Assembly (NCBI GenBank): GCA_050246875.1
Contig: JBFWVF010000006.1
Span: 248,001-312,000, forward strand
DNA: 64,000 bases
From: SHWB01 sp050246875
GTDB taxonomy: Bacteria > Pseudomonadota > Alphaproteobacteria > UBA6615
Direction: 5' to 3'
Under the pieces are notes generated by a model. That model saw nothing but the letters and a program-made list of their open reading frames with translations, was not told the origin of the DNA and searched no databases. Below are positions 34,509 to 48,844 of the stretch, piece by piece (within the stretch, counting starts at the first letter, position 1; the number at the start of each line of letters is the position of its first letter). A program made the position numbers and the translations under genes.

Positions 34509-34800
34509 AAACCTCCCGTCGAGGGACGTCTTAACGACAACAGAACTTCTCGGCCAGCGCCTGCGATGCCCGCAGGTGATGGGGAAGATGCGCGATGCAG
34601 CGACCTCGCCAGGCTTCGGCAACGACATGGACGCCGTTCTACGGGCGTAGCCGGTGCGCCGTCGGGCGCTGCTCCGGCATCGAACGGACAGGATGCCGTG
34701 CGCCGTTCCCGCCTGCCGGAGGCAAGGAAGCACGCAGTCGCACGCGAGACGCTCCGGCCGCGACGATCGCCGGGGCACTTCAGCACGGAAAGGAAGCACG

Positions 34801-36309
34801 ATGGACAAGTCGATGCTCGTCCTGACAGACGGCCTCAGTCCGGAACTGGGATTCGCTGTGATACTGGCGCTCGGCGTGGTGATGCTGGGCTTGGCCCTTG
34901 CCGTCCGCTCGATGATCCGCACCACCGACGATTATGTCGCCGCCGGCCGCCGGATCGGGCTCGGCTTCGGCGTCGGCTCTGTCATTGCGGTGTGGACCTG
35001 GTCCGTCGCCGTGCTCACGTCTGCCGCCGTCACCTACACGTGGGGCATCAGTGGCCTGTTCTGGTTCGTCGTGCCCAACGGGCTGGCGATCATGCTGCTC
35101 GCGCCGTTCGCACTGCATCTGCGCAAGAAGCTGCCGGCCGGCTACACCATCACCCAGTTCATCAAGGAGCGATTCAACAACCCGGCAGCTACGGTCGCGG
35201 TACTTGCCGTGATCGTCTTCACCGCCGGCATGGCGATACTCCTCAATTCGCTCGGCGCCGTCATCGTCCTCAACACGATCTTCGGCATCAAGCCCCTCGC
35301 CGTGCTCCTGATCGCCCTCGTGATCGTCACCGTCTACTCCTACTTCGGCGGTCTCTGGACCTCGGCGATCACCGGCACGATCAACACGCTTCTGTTGAGC
35401 ATACCGGCGGCGATTGTCCTGCTGTTCGTGCTCGCCAGGTTCGGCGGTCCGGAACTGATCTTCGACACGGTCGCGTCGGCGGGGCCGCAGTATTTCGATC
35501 TCGCTCGCGGGGTGACGGCAGCGCAGTTCGGCATCGTTACGGCACTCGGCCTGCTCGCCGTCGCCATCGCCGACCAGGCCCTGTGGCAGAAAGTATGGGC
35601 GATCAAGCCCGATCGTCTGGCCCGAACGTTCCTGTGGGCCGGCGCGTGGTTCTACCCCATCCCCATCACCGTCGGGCTTCTCGGCTTCGTCGGCATCGCG
35701 CTCGGCGTGACGGTACCGGAGCATATCGGCGACCCGGCAGCGATCGGCCCGTACGTCATCTCCCACATCGGTCTGCCGGTCGTGCTCGTCGTCATGTTCA
35801 CACTGGTTATTCTCAACGCGTGTTTCTCGGCAACGGACGGGGCATTCGCCGCACTTGCCTCGGTCGTCGCGGTCGACATCGTGCGACCCCTCTGGCCGAG
35901 CATGGGCGAACGCACGCTCTTTCTGATCACCCGCCTCAGCATCGTCGTCGTCAGCGTGATCGTCGGCATCGTCGTTCTGCTCGGCCTCCAGTTCGTCGAC
36001 CTCCTGCTGTTCATGTTCGCCGTCCAGATCGCCTTCGCGGTCCCCATCACGCTGGCGATCTTCTGGTCGCGCTTCACCGGCACCGCGTTCGTCCTGGGCT
36101 GCTCGTCGGCGCTCGTGATCGGCCTGCCGATCCGACTCAGCGCGCCCGAGCCCTGGGGAACTCTGGCCATCTTCGGCGTCGCGGTCGTGGTCTCGGTCGG
36201 CGTCAGCCTGATCCAGAACCAGCGCTTCGACTTCCGCAGCCTGCGTGATCGGGGCCGCGTACTCGGCACCGAACTGGAGCAACGGCCGATGTCGCCCACC
36301 ACAGCCTGA
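34801..36309 (+). CDS. Sodium:solute symporter family protein
   Basis: A 502-residue SSS-family transporter with about 13 membrane segments. Typical parts are TTDDYVAAGRRIGLGFGVGS at the first loop, ITQFIKERFNNPA, VYSYFGGLWTSAITG and FSATDGAFAALASVVAVDIVRP. The group includes urea, choline, proline and carboxylate carriers; the substrate here is unknown. ATG at 34801 after AAGGAA is preferred over the longer open frame. The next gene starts 30 bp after its stop and encodes a small membrane protein, probably a partner. Confidence 0.85.
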   Translation: MDKSMLVLTDGLSPELGFAVILALGVVMLGLALAVRSMIRTTDDYVAAGRRIGLGFGVGSVIAVWTWSVAVLTSAAVTYTWGISGLFWFVVPNGLAIMLLAPFALHLRKKLPAGYTITQFIKERFNNPAATVAVLAVIVFTAGMAILLNSLGAVIVLNTIFGIKPLAVLLIALVIVTVYSYFGGLWTSAITGTINTLLLSIPAAIVLLFVLARFGGPELIFDTVASAGPQYFDLARGVTAAQFGIVTALGLLAVAIADQALWQKVWAIKPDRLARTFLWAGAWFYPIPITVGLLGFVGIALGVTVPEHIGDPAAIGPYVISHIGLPVVLVVMFTLVILNACFSATDGAFAALASVVAVDIVRPLWPSMGERTLFLITRLSIVVVSVIVGIVVLLGLQFVDLLLFMFAVQIAFAVPITLAIFWSRFTGTAFVLGCSSALVIGLPIRLSAPEPWGTLAIFGVAVVVSVGVSLIQNQRFDFRSLRDRGRVLGTELEQRPMSPTTA

Positions 36310-36339
36310 CACCCCCTATTTACAGAAAGAGGTCCCAAG

Positions 36340-36690
36340 ATGCCCATTGCTCACATCGCGGCCATCGCCGGTGCGGTCCTGGCCGTCGCCTACCTCGTCA
36401 TGGTGTACCGCGGCTTCGGCAAGTCGAAGGCGGAAATGGCCGCCTACGGAGGCGGTCAACTCGGACAGGTCGATCTCGTCGAGGATCACGTCTTCGACAG
36501 CCAGGAGAGCGGCCTGATGTGGAAGGCCGGCATCGGCCTCGTACTTTCGGCCGTCGTGCTGTGGCTGATCACGCTCGACGCATCGGTCTGGTATGCGGTG
36601 CCGTTTCTCGCCCTCGGCACCTCCTTCGCGGTGATTCTCGCCTTCCTTTTCGACCGGGATCCCGAACCGGTGCCCGCGATCACAACTTGA
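36340..36690 (+). CDS. Small membrane protein next to the symporter
   Basis: A 116-residue protein not matched to a known family. Hydrophobic segments lie at residues 4-24, about 62-79 and about 84-104. The soluble loop between the first two is acidic (QVDLVEDHVFDSQESG). It follows the symporter by 30 bp with an AGAGG ribosome site, suggesting a small accessory subunit. Known SSS small subunits (DUF4212) are encoded before their partner and look different. Confidence 0.6.
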   Translation: MPIAHIAAIAGAVLAVAYLVMVYRGFGKSKAEMAAYGGGQLGQVDLVEDHVFDSQESGLMWKAGIGLVLSAVVLWLITLDASVWYAVPFLALGTSFAVILAFLFDRDPEPVPAITT

Positions 36691-36781
36691 GTCGGCGCGC
36701 GGGGAGCCGCGGCGCGGCGCCGCTCCCCGCGTCCTTCGCGGCCGCGCCCCCGCATTCGACGACCAGCCCCGGAGACGAGAA

Positions 36782-38116
36782 ATGGCGGACGACAGCAACG
36801 GCAGCAGGAAGATGCATCTGCTGGCATTCCTCCAGCACGGTGTCATCAATCACGCGCAGCTCATGTGGGCGCATCCCCGCGACAAGGTCGGGTACGACTA
36901 CGCCCGCGCGCCGTACTGGCAGGAAATGGGCCGCATCCTCGAACGCGGCAAATTCGATGCGCTGTTTCTCGCCGACGTCCTCGCTCCCTACGACGTGTAC
37001 AAGGACAGCTACGACGACACCGTCCGCTATGCCGTTCAGTGTCCGGTGCACGACCCCGTCGCGCTCGTACCGATCATCGGCTGCGCCACCGAAAAGATCG
37101 GCATCGGCATCACCATTTCGACGACGTTCGACACGCCGTACAACATGGTCCGGCGCCTGTCGACGCTGGACCATCTGACCGATGGCCGGCTGGGCTGGAA
37201 CGTCGTCACCTCGTACAGCCAGAACGAATTCAAGGCCATGGGCCTGAAGGACATGGTGCCGCACGAGGAGCGCTACGAGCGGGCCGACGAGTTCATCGAA
37301 GTCTGCAACCGGCTGTGGAGCAGCTGGGAAGAGGACGCGATCGTCAACGATGCCGAGGCCGGCATCTACGCGGATCCAACCAAGGTCCATCGCGTCGCCT
37401 TTCAGGGCAAGTACTACAACTGCAACAGCCCCAGCTTCGTGCGGCCGTCGCCGCAGGTGCGTCCCGTCATCTGGCAGGCCGGGCAAAGCTCGCGGGGCCG
37501 CGACTACGCTGCCAAGCATGCCGAGGCCGTGTTCTCGATCCAGCCGACGGCCAAGGCGATGCGGGGCTATGCCGACGATCTCCGCAAGCGCGCCGTCGCC
37601 CAGGGACGCAGCCCGGACGACATCAAGATCATCTTTGCCTTGCAGGTCGTCGTCGACCAGAGCCGTGACGCCGCGCAGGAAAAGCTGGCACGGATGAAGG
37701 CCAAGATTCCTGTCGACGCGGCCCTGGCGATCATGTCCGGCCATATCGGTTACGATTTCTCCAAGCTGCCGCTCGACGGATATGTCGGTCATATCGATGT
37801 CGAGGGCATCCGCGGGCTTCTTGACTCCGTACTCGCCACCTACGACGGCGCACCGGTGACGCTGCGCGAGGCCGCGAACTTCTATGGCATCAGCCTCGGC
37901 GCGCCGGTGGCGGTCGGTAACCCGGCCGATGTCGCCGACCTGATGGAAGAGCTGATGGACGACGGCCACGCAGATGGCTTCAACATCATGGCGACCTACG
38001 TCCCCGGCTGTTACCAGGAATTCGTCGACCTCGTCGTGCCCGAACTCCAGCGTCGCGGCCGTTTCCGCGACGAGTACACGGGCGCGACCCTCAGGCACCA
38101 TCTGAGCGAATACTGA
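36782..38116 (+). CDS. LLM class flavin-dependent monooxygenase (NtaA/SnaA/DszA-like), copy 1
   Basis: A 444-residue luciferase-like monooxygenase of the NtaA/SnaA/DszA group, which oxidises substrates with FMNH2 from a separate reductase. Family hallmarks are YWQEMGRILERGKFDALFLADVLA, STTFDTPYNMVRRLSTLDHLTDGRLGWNVVTSYSQNE, GIYADPTKVHRV, RPVIWQAGQSSRGRDYAAKHAEAVF and PGCYQEFVDLVVPELQRRGRFRDEYTG. It is homologous along its whole length to the next gene. With the symporter it may form an uptake-and-oxidation unit; no reductase gene is adjacent. Confidence 0.85.
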   Translation: MADDSNGSRKMHLLAFLQHGVINHAQLMWAHPRDKVGYDYARAPYWQEMGRILERGKFDALFLADVLAPYDVYKDSYDDTVRYAVQCPVHDPVALVPIIGCATEKIGIGITISTTFDTPYNMVRRLSTLDHLTDGRLGWNVVTSYSQNEFKAMGLKDMVPHEERYERADEFIEVCNRLWSSWEEDAIVNDAEAGIYADPTKVHRVAFQGKYYNCNSPSFVRPSPQVRPVIWQAGQSSRGRDYAAKHAEAVFSIQPTAKAMRGYADDLRKRAVAQGRSPDDIKIIFALQVVVDQSRDAAQEKLARMKAKIPVDAALAIMSGHIGYDFSKLPLDGYVGHIDVEGIRGLLDSVLATYDGAPVTLREAANFYGISLGAPVAVGNPADVADLMEELMDDGHADGFNIMATYVPGCYQEFVDLVVPELQRRGRFRDEYTGATLRHHLSEY

Positions 38117-38179
38117 GTCGGCCCCACGCGCTGCCGAGGCGATTGCACTGCCGTCCGTATCCTTGCGCGAGACAAACAG

Positions 38180-39520
38180 ATGAACATGAACCGGAAATCG
38201 AACGAGCCCAAGAAGGCGCACCTGCTCGGCTTCATCCAGCACGGTGTGAACAGCCACGCGGTCGGCATGTGGCGCCACCCGAAGGACAAGGTGAACTGGG
38301 ATTTCGCGCGGCCCGCCTATTGGCAGCACATGGCGCGCACGATGGAACGGGGCATGTTCGATGCCATGTTCATCGCGGACGAACTGGCGCCTTACAACAC
38401 CTATGCAAACAGTTCCGATGAAACCGTCCGCTGGGCAGTGCAATGCCCGACGCACGAACCGTCGACCATCGTGCCGATCATCGCCACTGCCACGCAGCAT
38501 CTCGGCATCGGACTCACGCTATCGACCGCGTTCGAGCATCCCTACTCCATGGCCCGCCGCCTATCGAGCCTCGATCATCTCTCCGACGGGCGGATCGCCT
38601 GGAACATCGTTTCCTCCTACTCGAAGAGCGAATGGGAAGCGTATGGCGCCGAGCTGACGCAACGTGCTGCACGCTACGAGCAACTCGAGGAGTACATGGA
38701 GGTCTGCTACAAGCTGTGGGATTCGTGGGAGCCGGACGCCATCGTCGCCGACAAGGCGAGCGGCATCTATGCCGACCCCGCCAAGGTCCATGAAGTCAAC
38801 CACACGGGGCAGTACTACCGCTGCCGCGGCCGGCATTTCTGCATACCGTCGCCGCAGGGCCGGCCGGTCATGTGGCAGGCCGGATCGTCGGATCGAGGCC
38901 GCGACTTCGCCGCCAAGCACGCTGAAGCGATATTCGCCGTACACCCCAACGTGCAGCGTATGCGCCAGTACAGCAACGACCTGAACGAACGCATGTTTTC
39001 CAGATTCGATCGCCCGGAAGGCAGCGTAAAGCTGATCTTCGGCATCCAGCCAATCATTGGCACCTCGCGCGCCGAGGCCGAGGAAAAGCGAGGCATGATT
39101 GCCGAGCTCGTACCGCAGAATGGCGCGCTGGCCCTCATCTCCGGCCACTTCGGGCTGGACTTTTCGCAGTACGATCCCGATGCCGTCATCCAGGACATCG
39201 AGATCTTCGGCATCCAGGGCATGTACGAGTCGATCGTGCATTCGCGCGGCGGCGGCGCGGTGACTGTCGCGGAGGCGGCGCAGCTTTACGGATTGCAATT
39301 CAGCATGCCGCAACTCGTCGGCACGGCGAGCGACATCGTCGACCAGATGGAGGTTTTCCTCGACGAAGGCGGTGCCGACGGCTTCATGCTGCTAGCCACC
39401 TACACACCCGGATGCTTCGAGGAGTTCGCCGATTCGGTCGTGCCCGAGATGCAGCGACGCGGTCGCTTCCGCACCAAATACAGCGGATCGACCTTGCGCG
39501 AGCATCTGCTCGAATACTGA
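38180..39520 (+). CDS. LLM class flavin-dependent monooxygenase, copy 2
   Basis: A 446-residue paralogue of the preceding enzyme, 63 bp downstream, with the same block order: HLLGFIQHGVNSHAVGMWRHPKDKVNWDFA, STAFEHPYSMARRLSSLDHLSDGRIAWNIVSSYSKSEWEA, GIYADPAKVHEVN, RPVMWQAGSSDRGRDFAAKHAEAIF and RRGRFRTKYSGSTLREHLLEY. Clear divergence at the substrate side implies different or sequential substrates, or a heteromer. ATG at 38180, with a second Met at codon 3. It is convergent with gltD, the stops five bases apart. Confidence 0.85.
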   Translation: MNMNRKSNEPKKAHLLGFIQHGVNSHAVGMWRHPKDKVNWDFARPAYWQHMARTMERGMFDAMFIADELAPYNTYANSSDETVRWAVQCPTHEPSTIVPIIATATQHLGIGLTLSTAFEHPYSMARRLSSLDHLSDGRIAWNIVSSYSKSEWEAYGAELTQRAARYEQLEEYMEVCYKLWDSWEPDAIVADKASGIYADPAKVHEVNHTGQYYRCRGRHFCIPSPQGRPVMWQAGSSDRGRDFAAKHAEAIFAVHPNVQRMRQYSNDLNERMFSRFDRPEGSVKLIFGIQPIIGTSRAEAEEKRGMIAELVPQNGALALISGHFGLDFSQYDPDAVIQDIEIFGIQGMYESIVHSRGGGAVTVAEAAQLYGLQFSMPQLVGTASDIVDQMEVFLDEGGADGFMLLATYTPGCFEEFADSVVPEMQRRGRFRTKYSGSTLREHLLEY

Positions 39521-39525
39521 GGCCG

Positions 39526-40977
39526 TCAGCGTGGCAGCGTCGTTGTTCCCATGAGGAACTCGTCGACGGCCCGGGCGCACTGCCGTCCCTCGCGGATCGC
39601 CCAGACGACGAGCGACTGGCCGCGACGCATGTCGCCCGCGGCGAATAGCTTCGCGACCGACGTCTTGTAGTCGACGGTGTTGGCGAGAATGTTGCCGCGC
39701 GGGTCGAGGGCCACGCCAGCCTCTTCGACCATGCCGGGGCGACGCGGACCGAGGAAGCCCATCGCCAGCAACACGAGGTCGGCCTTGAGACGGAAAGCGC
39801 TGCCGGCGACTTCCTGCATCGTCATGCGGCCGTCGGCGCCCTTCACCCACTCAATGCGCACGCACTCCAGCGCCTCGACCTTGCCGCGCTCTCCAACCGC
39901 CCCCTTTGTTAGCACGGCGAAATCGCGCTCGCAGCCCTCCTCGTGCGAGGAAGAAGTGCGAAACTTGAGCGGCCAGTCGGGCCAGACGAGTCCCTTGTTT
40001 TCCTTCACCGGCGGCCGCGGCATCACCTCGAGCTGGGTGACGGAGGCCGCACCCTGGCGGTTGGACGTGCCGACGCAGTCCGAGCCGGTATCGCCGCCGC
40101 CGATGACGACGACGTGCTTGCCCTTCGCGCTGATCGTGCCCTTCGGCGCCGCGCGCGCCTCGTCGTCGCCGGCGACGCGCTTGTTCTGCTGGACGAGGAA
40201 GTCCATCGCGTAGTGAATGCCGTCGAGTTCGCGGCCGGGCACTTCGAGGTTGCGCGGCCATTCGGCGCCGCCGGTCAGCGCCACGGCGTCGTAGCCCTCG
40301 AGCAGCGACTTGATCGAGATGGTCACGCCGACCTCGACGCCGGTGCGGAACTCGACGCCCTCGGCCTCCATCTGACGCATGCGGCGATCGATCAGCCGCT
40401 TCTCCATCTTGAAGTCGGGAATGCCGTAGCGCAGCAGGCCGCCGATGCGATCAGCCTTCTCGAACAGGGTCACCGCGTGGCCTGCGCGGGCAAGCTGCTG
40501 CGCACAGGCGAGACCGGCAGGACCCGAGCCGACCACGGCGACGCGCTTGCCGGACTTGCGTGCCGCCGGCAGCGGCGCGAGCCAACCCTCTTCCCACGCG
40601 CGGTCGACGATGGCGCATTCGATCGATTTGATCGTCACCGGGTTATCGTCGATGTTGAGCGTGCAGGCGGCCTCGCACGGCGCCGGGCAGATGCGGCCGG
40701 TGAACTCGGGGAAATTGTTGGTCGAGTGCAGCACCTCGGACGCAGTCTTCCACTCGCCACGGCGCACGAGATCGTTCCAGTCCGGGATTATGTTATTGAC
40801 CGGACAACCGTTGTGGCAGAACGGGATGCCGCAATCCATGCATCGCGCGCCCTGACGACTCATTTCCTCGGGCGGGAGGTCGAGGATGAACTCCCGCCAC
40901 GTCTTCAGGCGCGCGTCAACCTTCTCGTAGGGACGATCCTGCCGCGCGATCTCCAGGAAGCCGGTAGGTACGGCCAT
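39526..40977 (-). CDS. gltD: Glutamate synthase (NADPH) small subunit
   Basis: The 483-residue beta subunit delivers electrons from NADPH to the large subunit. The N-terminal cysteine clusters GARCMDCGIPFCHNGCPVNN and CPAPCEAACTLN bind iron-sulfur centres. The FAD motif is VVGSGPAGLACAQQLARAGH and the NADPH motif VVIGGGDTGSDC. The C-terminal block LFAAGDMRRGQSLVVWAIREGRQCARAVDEFL is standard. It lies 31 bp downstream of gltB in one operon. Confidence 0.93.
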   Translation of the reverse strand: MAVPTGFLEIARQDRPYEKVDARLKTWREFILDLPPEEMSRQGARCMDCGIPFCHNGCPVNNIIPDWNDLVRRGEWKTASEVLHSTNNFPEFTGRICPAPCEAACTLNIDDNPVTIKSIECAIVDRAWEEGWLAPLPAARKSGKRVAVVGSGPAGLACAQQLARAGHAVTLFEKADRIGGLLRYGIPDFKMEKRLIDRRMRQMEAEGVEFRTGVEVGVTISIKSLLEGYDAVALTGGAEWPRNLEVPGRELDGIHYAMDFLVQQNKRVAGDDEARAAPKGTISAKGKHVVVIGGGDTGSDCVGTSNRQGAASVTQLEVMPRPPVKENKGLVWPDWPLKFRTSSSHEEGCERDFAVLTKGAVGERGKVEALECVRIEWVKGADGRMTMQEVAGSAFRLKADLVLLAMGFLGPRRPGMVEEAGVALDPRGNILANTVDYKTSVAKLFAAGDMRRGQSLVVWAIREGRQCARAVDEFLMGTTTLPR

Positions 40978-41008
40978 GTCTCGCGTGCTCCGGGCCTCGG
41001 TGGAAATG

Positions 41009-45652
<4,644 letters not shown>

Positions 45653-45885
45653 CCCTCAGCCCCCGACCCGCCGCGAACGACGGCGTGTCCCCTGTTCTTT
45701 TCGTCCCGACAGCCTGGGACGGTGATGACCGACCGTCGAACCTACCGGGTCCGAGCATATTTTCCCAGCAACCTCGCATGGCCGGCGCGACGGTATAAGG
45801 CATGAAGTGTGCCGGGCGCCACGCCTTGCTGACAGGATGGAGCCAGCCCGTCTATCGTCCCGCTGCCCACCCACCGCCGGTCGCC

Positions 45886-46353
45886 ATGCCTCACCGCCCA
45901 GCCGCCCCCGCCGTACCCGAAAGCCGCGAGTATCCCAGCCGCCCCTTCGTCGGCGTCGGCGCCGTCGTGCTGCGCGGCGACGAAGTGCTGCTGGTGCGCC
46001 GGGCGCGACCGCCGCGCGCCGGCCGCTGGTCGATCCCCGGCGGGGCGCAGGAACTCGGCGAGACCTGGGCCGAGGCGGCCCGCCGCGAGGTGCTGGAGGA
46101 AGCCGGCGTCGACATTGCCGTCACCGGCCTCCTCGACGTCATCGACGCCATCACGCGCGACGACGACGGCCGGGTGAGGCTGCACTACACGCTCGTCGAC
46201 GTCGCCGCCGAATGGCTGTCGGGCGTCCCCGTCGGCGGCGACGATGCCGATGATGCTCGCTTCGTCGCCCTCGACAGCCTCGACGACTACGAACTGTGGA
46301 GCGAGACCGTCCGCATCATCCGCCTCGCCGTCGCGCATCGCGACGGGCGATAG
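45886..46353 (+). CDS. Nudix hydrolase
   Basis: A 155-residue Nudix protein. The complete box runs GAQELGETWAEAARREVLEEAGV, i.e. G-x5-E-x7-REVxEExGV, so it should be active on a nucleoside diphosphate derivative. The GRWSIPGG approach and the overall form resemble ADP-ribose pyrophosphatase-like members; the substrate is unknown. ATG at 45886 is preferred to the open frame from 45802. Its 3' end overlaps the convergent MFS gene by 38 bases, so the transcripts can pair. Confidence 0.82.
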   Translation: MPHRPAAPAVPESREYPSRPFVGVGAVVLRGDEVLLVRRARPPRAGRWSIPGGAQELGETWAEAARREVLEEAGVDIAVTGLLDVIDAITRDDDGRVRLHYTLVDVAAEWLSGVPVGGDDADDARFVALDSLDDYELWSETVRIIRLAVAHRDGR

Positions 46354-47527
46354 CAAGCATCGCGACGCACAATAGGGCCATCGCCGCCGAGAGCGCGAGG
46401 AAGGACGGCGCGAGGCCGGCGGCGCGGATGATCGGCAACAGCAGGAACGGTGCCGAGAACTGGCCGGTGTAGATGGCCAGCACCATGCCGCCGATGATGC
46501 GCGCGCGCACGCCCGGCGGCGTGATCGCCATCAGCCAGGTCGTGTTGTTGGCGTAGACCATCGACTGCCCGAGGGCGAGCAGCAGCAGGCCCAGCGCCAG
46601 CGCCGCGACATCCCAGGCGAAGGCCAGCACGATGAAGCCGAGGCCGAGGCCCACGGCATAGCCGGCGAAGATGACCGGGCGTGCCGCGCGGCGGGCGAGC
46701 CACGGGTAGGCGAAGCTCAGCGCCGCCATGGTGCCCATCGTCGCGGCGATGCCGATACCGGCGACGCTCGGCCCGCCGATCGACCGCTCGACCAGCAGGA
46801 AGGGCAGATTGAGCGGCAACTGCATGAACGTCATACCGATCAGGAAGATGGCCGCATAAAGACCGAGCAGGGCGGCCCAGGGCAGACGCGCCGCGGCCGG
46901 CCGGCCGGCGGCGCCGGCCGCCGACAGGGCGGCGGGTTTCGGCGCGTCGCGCACATACAGCAGGGCCAGCGGCAGCAGGGGCAAAGCGACCGCGTGCAGG
47001 AGGAACGGCAGGCGCCAGCCGAACTCGGCAAGCACGCCGCCGCAGACGATCATCACCGCCGGCACGCCGGCGGCGCCGGCGCCGTACCAGGCGATGGCGC
47101 GGTTGCGTGCCGCGCCCTCGTACCAGTCGCCGAGCGAGGCGGGCGCCAGGGTGAACAGCACGCCCATGGCAAGGCCGAGCGCCGCGCGGCAGCCGAGAAT
47201 CGACCACAGGTCGTCGAGGAAGTACGGCAGCGGGCCGGCGACGGCATAAAGGAATGCCGCCAGCACGAGCGGCAGGCGGCGGCCGAAGCGGTCCGACACC
47301 CAGCCGGCCAGCGGCCCGGTCAGAGCGAACAACGCCGTCGGCAGCGCGACGACGAGGCGCGCCAGCAGGTCGATGTCCGGCACGTCGGCAAACTGCGCCA
47401 CGATGCCCGGCATGGCCGGTGCCGCCGCCGCCGAGGCGAAGCCCGAGATGCCGCCGAGGCCGATCAGCGTGAGATCGCGGATGCGCGTCTCGAGCGGGCG
47501 TGGCAGGGAGACGGAATCAGCGGTCAT
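46316..47527 (-). CDS. MFS transporter, tandem copy 3
   Basis: A 403-residue major facilitator with 12 predicted segments. Loop motif GWVSDRFGRRLPL, LAMGVLFTLAPASLGDWYEG, FMQLPLNLPFLLVERSIGG and ANNTTWLMAITPPGVRARIIGG are shared in equivalent positions with the two upstream transporters. Its ATG overlaps the stop of the preceding transporter (ATGA at 47524-47527), showing cotranslation. All three seem to be exporters of the DHA type, with unknown substrate. Confidence 0.82.
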   Translation of the reverse strand: MTADSVSLPRPLETRIRDLTLIGLGGISGFASAAAAPAMPGIVAQFADVPDIDLLARLVVALPTALFALTGPLAGWVSDRFGRRLPLVLAAFLYAVAGPLPYFLDDLWSILGCRAALGLAMGVLFTLAPASLGDWYEGAARNRAIAWYGAGAAGVPAVMIVCGGVLAEFGWRLPFLLHAVALPLLPLALLYVRDAPKPAALSAAGAAGRPAAARLPWAALLGLYAAIFLIGMTFMQLPLNLPFLLVERSIGGPSVAGIGIAATMGTMAALSFAYPWLARRAARPVIFAGYAVGLGLGFIVLAFAWDVAALALGLLLLALGQSMVYANNTTWLMAITPPGVRARIIGGMVLAIYTGQFSAPFLLLPIIRAAGLAPSFLALSAAMALLCVAMLAIARRDARRRGG

Positions 47528-48726
47528 GGCCGCAACCCGTGCCGCCCGCCGGCCAGAACCAGCAGCCCGAGGCCGACGGTGCCGGCGGCGATCAGCAGCA
47601 TCGCCGCCGTCAGGCTCGTCGCGCGCAGCAGCGGCAGCAGGAGCAGTGGTGCGAGGAACTGGCCCATGTAGATGGCCAGCACCAGGGCACCGATGGCGCG
47701 GCCGCGCACGCGCGCGGCGGTCGCGGCCATCACCCAGGTGCTGGAGTTGGCGAAGCTCTGGCTCATCGCCGCACCAAACACGGTCGCGGCGACCAGCGCC
47801 AGCACCAGGCTGTCGGCCACCGCCATCAGCGCGAGGCCGGCGGCGAGGCCGGTGACCACGCCGCAATAGATGGCCGGGTTCGTCGCGTGGCGGCGCAGGC
47901 GCGGATAGAACGGCCCGACCACCGCCATCGTCGCCATCATCCAGGCGATCACGATGCCGGACAGACCGGGACCGCCGATGCCGCGCTCCTCCAGCACGAA
48001 GGGCACGTTGAGGGGAAGCTGCATGTAGACGAGCGAGACCAGCATGATGGCGACATAGATGATGACCAGGGCGGCGGGCGAGAGAACGTTCCAGCGCTCC
48101 CCGCCGCCGGCGCCGGCGGGCGCATCCGCCGCCGGACGCGCCGTGTCATGCACGTAGCGGACCAGCAGCGGCAGCAGCAGCAGGGCAATGCCGTGCATGG
48201 CGAAGGTGACGCGCCAGCCATGCTCGGCCAGCGCGCCGCCGGCAATGGTGAGGGCGGCGCCGCCGCCGGCGGTGCCGGCGCTGAGGAAGGCCATGGCGCG
48301 GTAGCGCGCGGTCCCGGCGTAGATGTCGCCGAACATGGCTGGCGCCAGCGTGTACATGATGCCCAGCGCGACGCCGAACAGGGCACGGCTGGCGAGGATC
48401 GCGTCGAGGTCGTCGAGCAGGGCGGGCACGACGCCGGCCGTGGCGTAGAGCACGGTCGCCACCGCCAGCAGCTTCTTGCGGCCGAGCCCGTCGGCGGCCC
48501 AGCCGACCAGAGGCGCGCTCGCCGCCAGCATCACGGTCGGCAGCGTCACCACGAGACGGACCAGCAGTTCGACGTCCGGGACATCGGCGAAGCGCGCGGC
48601 CATCTCCGGCAGGGCCGGCGCGACGAAGGTCGGCGACATGCCCGACAGGCCGCCCAGCGCGATCAGGGTCAGATCGCGGATGCGCGCGTCGAGGCGGCCG
48701 GGCGGGGCGGCGTCAGGGACGGTCAT
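47524..48726 (-). CDS. MFS transporter, tandem copy 2
   Basis: A 400-residue member of the same trio: GWAADGLGRKKLL, VALGIMYTLAPAMFGDIYAG, YMQLPLNVPFVLEERGIGG and ANSSTWVMAATAARVRGRAIGA. The shared opening RIRDLTLI.LGG(L/I)SG with copy 3 points to a recent common origin, while loop differences show functional divergence. It starts 118 bp after copy 1 and ends overlapping copy 3. Confidence 0.82.
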   Translation of the reverse strand: MTVPDAAPPGRLDARIRDLTLIALGGLSGMSPTFVAPALPEMAARFADVPDVELLVRLVVTLPTVMLAASAPLVGWAADGLGRKKLLAVATVLYATAGVVPALLDDLDAILASRALFGVALGIMYTLAPAMFGDIYAGTARYRAMAFLSAGTAGGGAALTIAGGALAEHGWRVTFAMHGIALLLLPLLVRYVHDTARPAADAPAGAGGGERWNVLSPAALVIIYVAIMLVSLVYMQLPLNVPFVLEERGIGGPGLSGIVIAWMMATMAVVGPFYPRLRRHATNPAIYCGVVTGLAAGLALMAVADSLVLALVAATVFGAAMSQSFANSSTWVMAATAARVRGRAIGALVLAIYMGQFLAPLLLLPLLRATSLTAAMLLIAAGTVGLGLLVLAGGRHGLRP

Positions 48727-48844
48727 GTCGGGAACGGGCGACGGGGCTGATCGGCTGTGTCCGTTTACGCGTCCGTCAGCGTCGACGCGCCCGCCGCCCC
48801 GGTATGGGACCCATGCGCGACCGGCATACGGCCCACGCGGCTGC

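Larger units (their letters stand above)
34002..34800. other. Long intergenic region with hairpins and control sites
   Basis: About 800 bp without a supported gene. Just after the LysR stop are a 7-bp stem hairpin (GATCGCT/AGCGATC, 34022-34038) and a longer one with stem CGCCGAA/TTCGGCG (34074-34104). Neither has a T run, so they are weak terminator candidates. Further along are an A+T-rich inverted repeat and a sigma-54-like site, listed separately. The last 280 bp before the symporter gene carry no recognised element apart from an AAGGAA ribosome site. Confidence 0.5.

Noticed and set aside
34566..36248. An open frame covering the symporter gene in another plus-strand frame
   Set aside because: The Arg/His-rich translation lacks hydrophobic segments, while the competing frame is a clear SSS transporter.
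45653..45885. A sigma-54 promoter for gltB
   Set aside because: A GGCC...TTGCTG sequence exists on the minus strand but the GG to GC spacing is 14 rather than 12.
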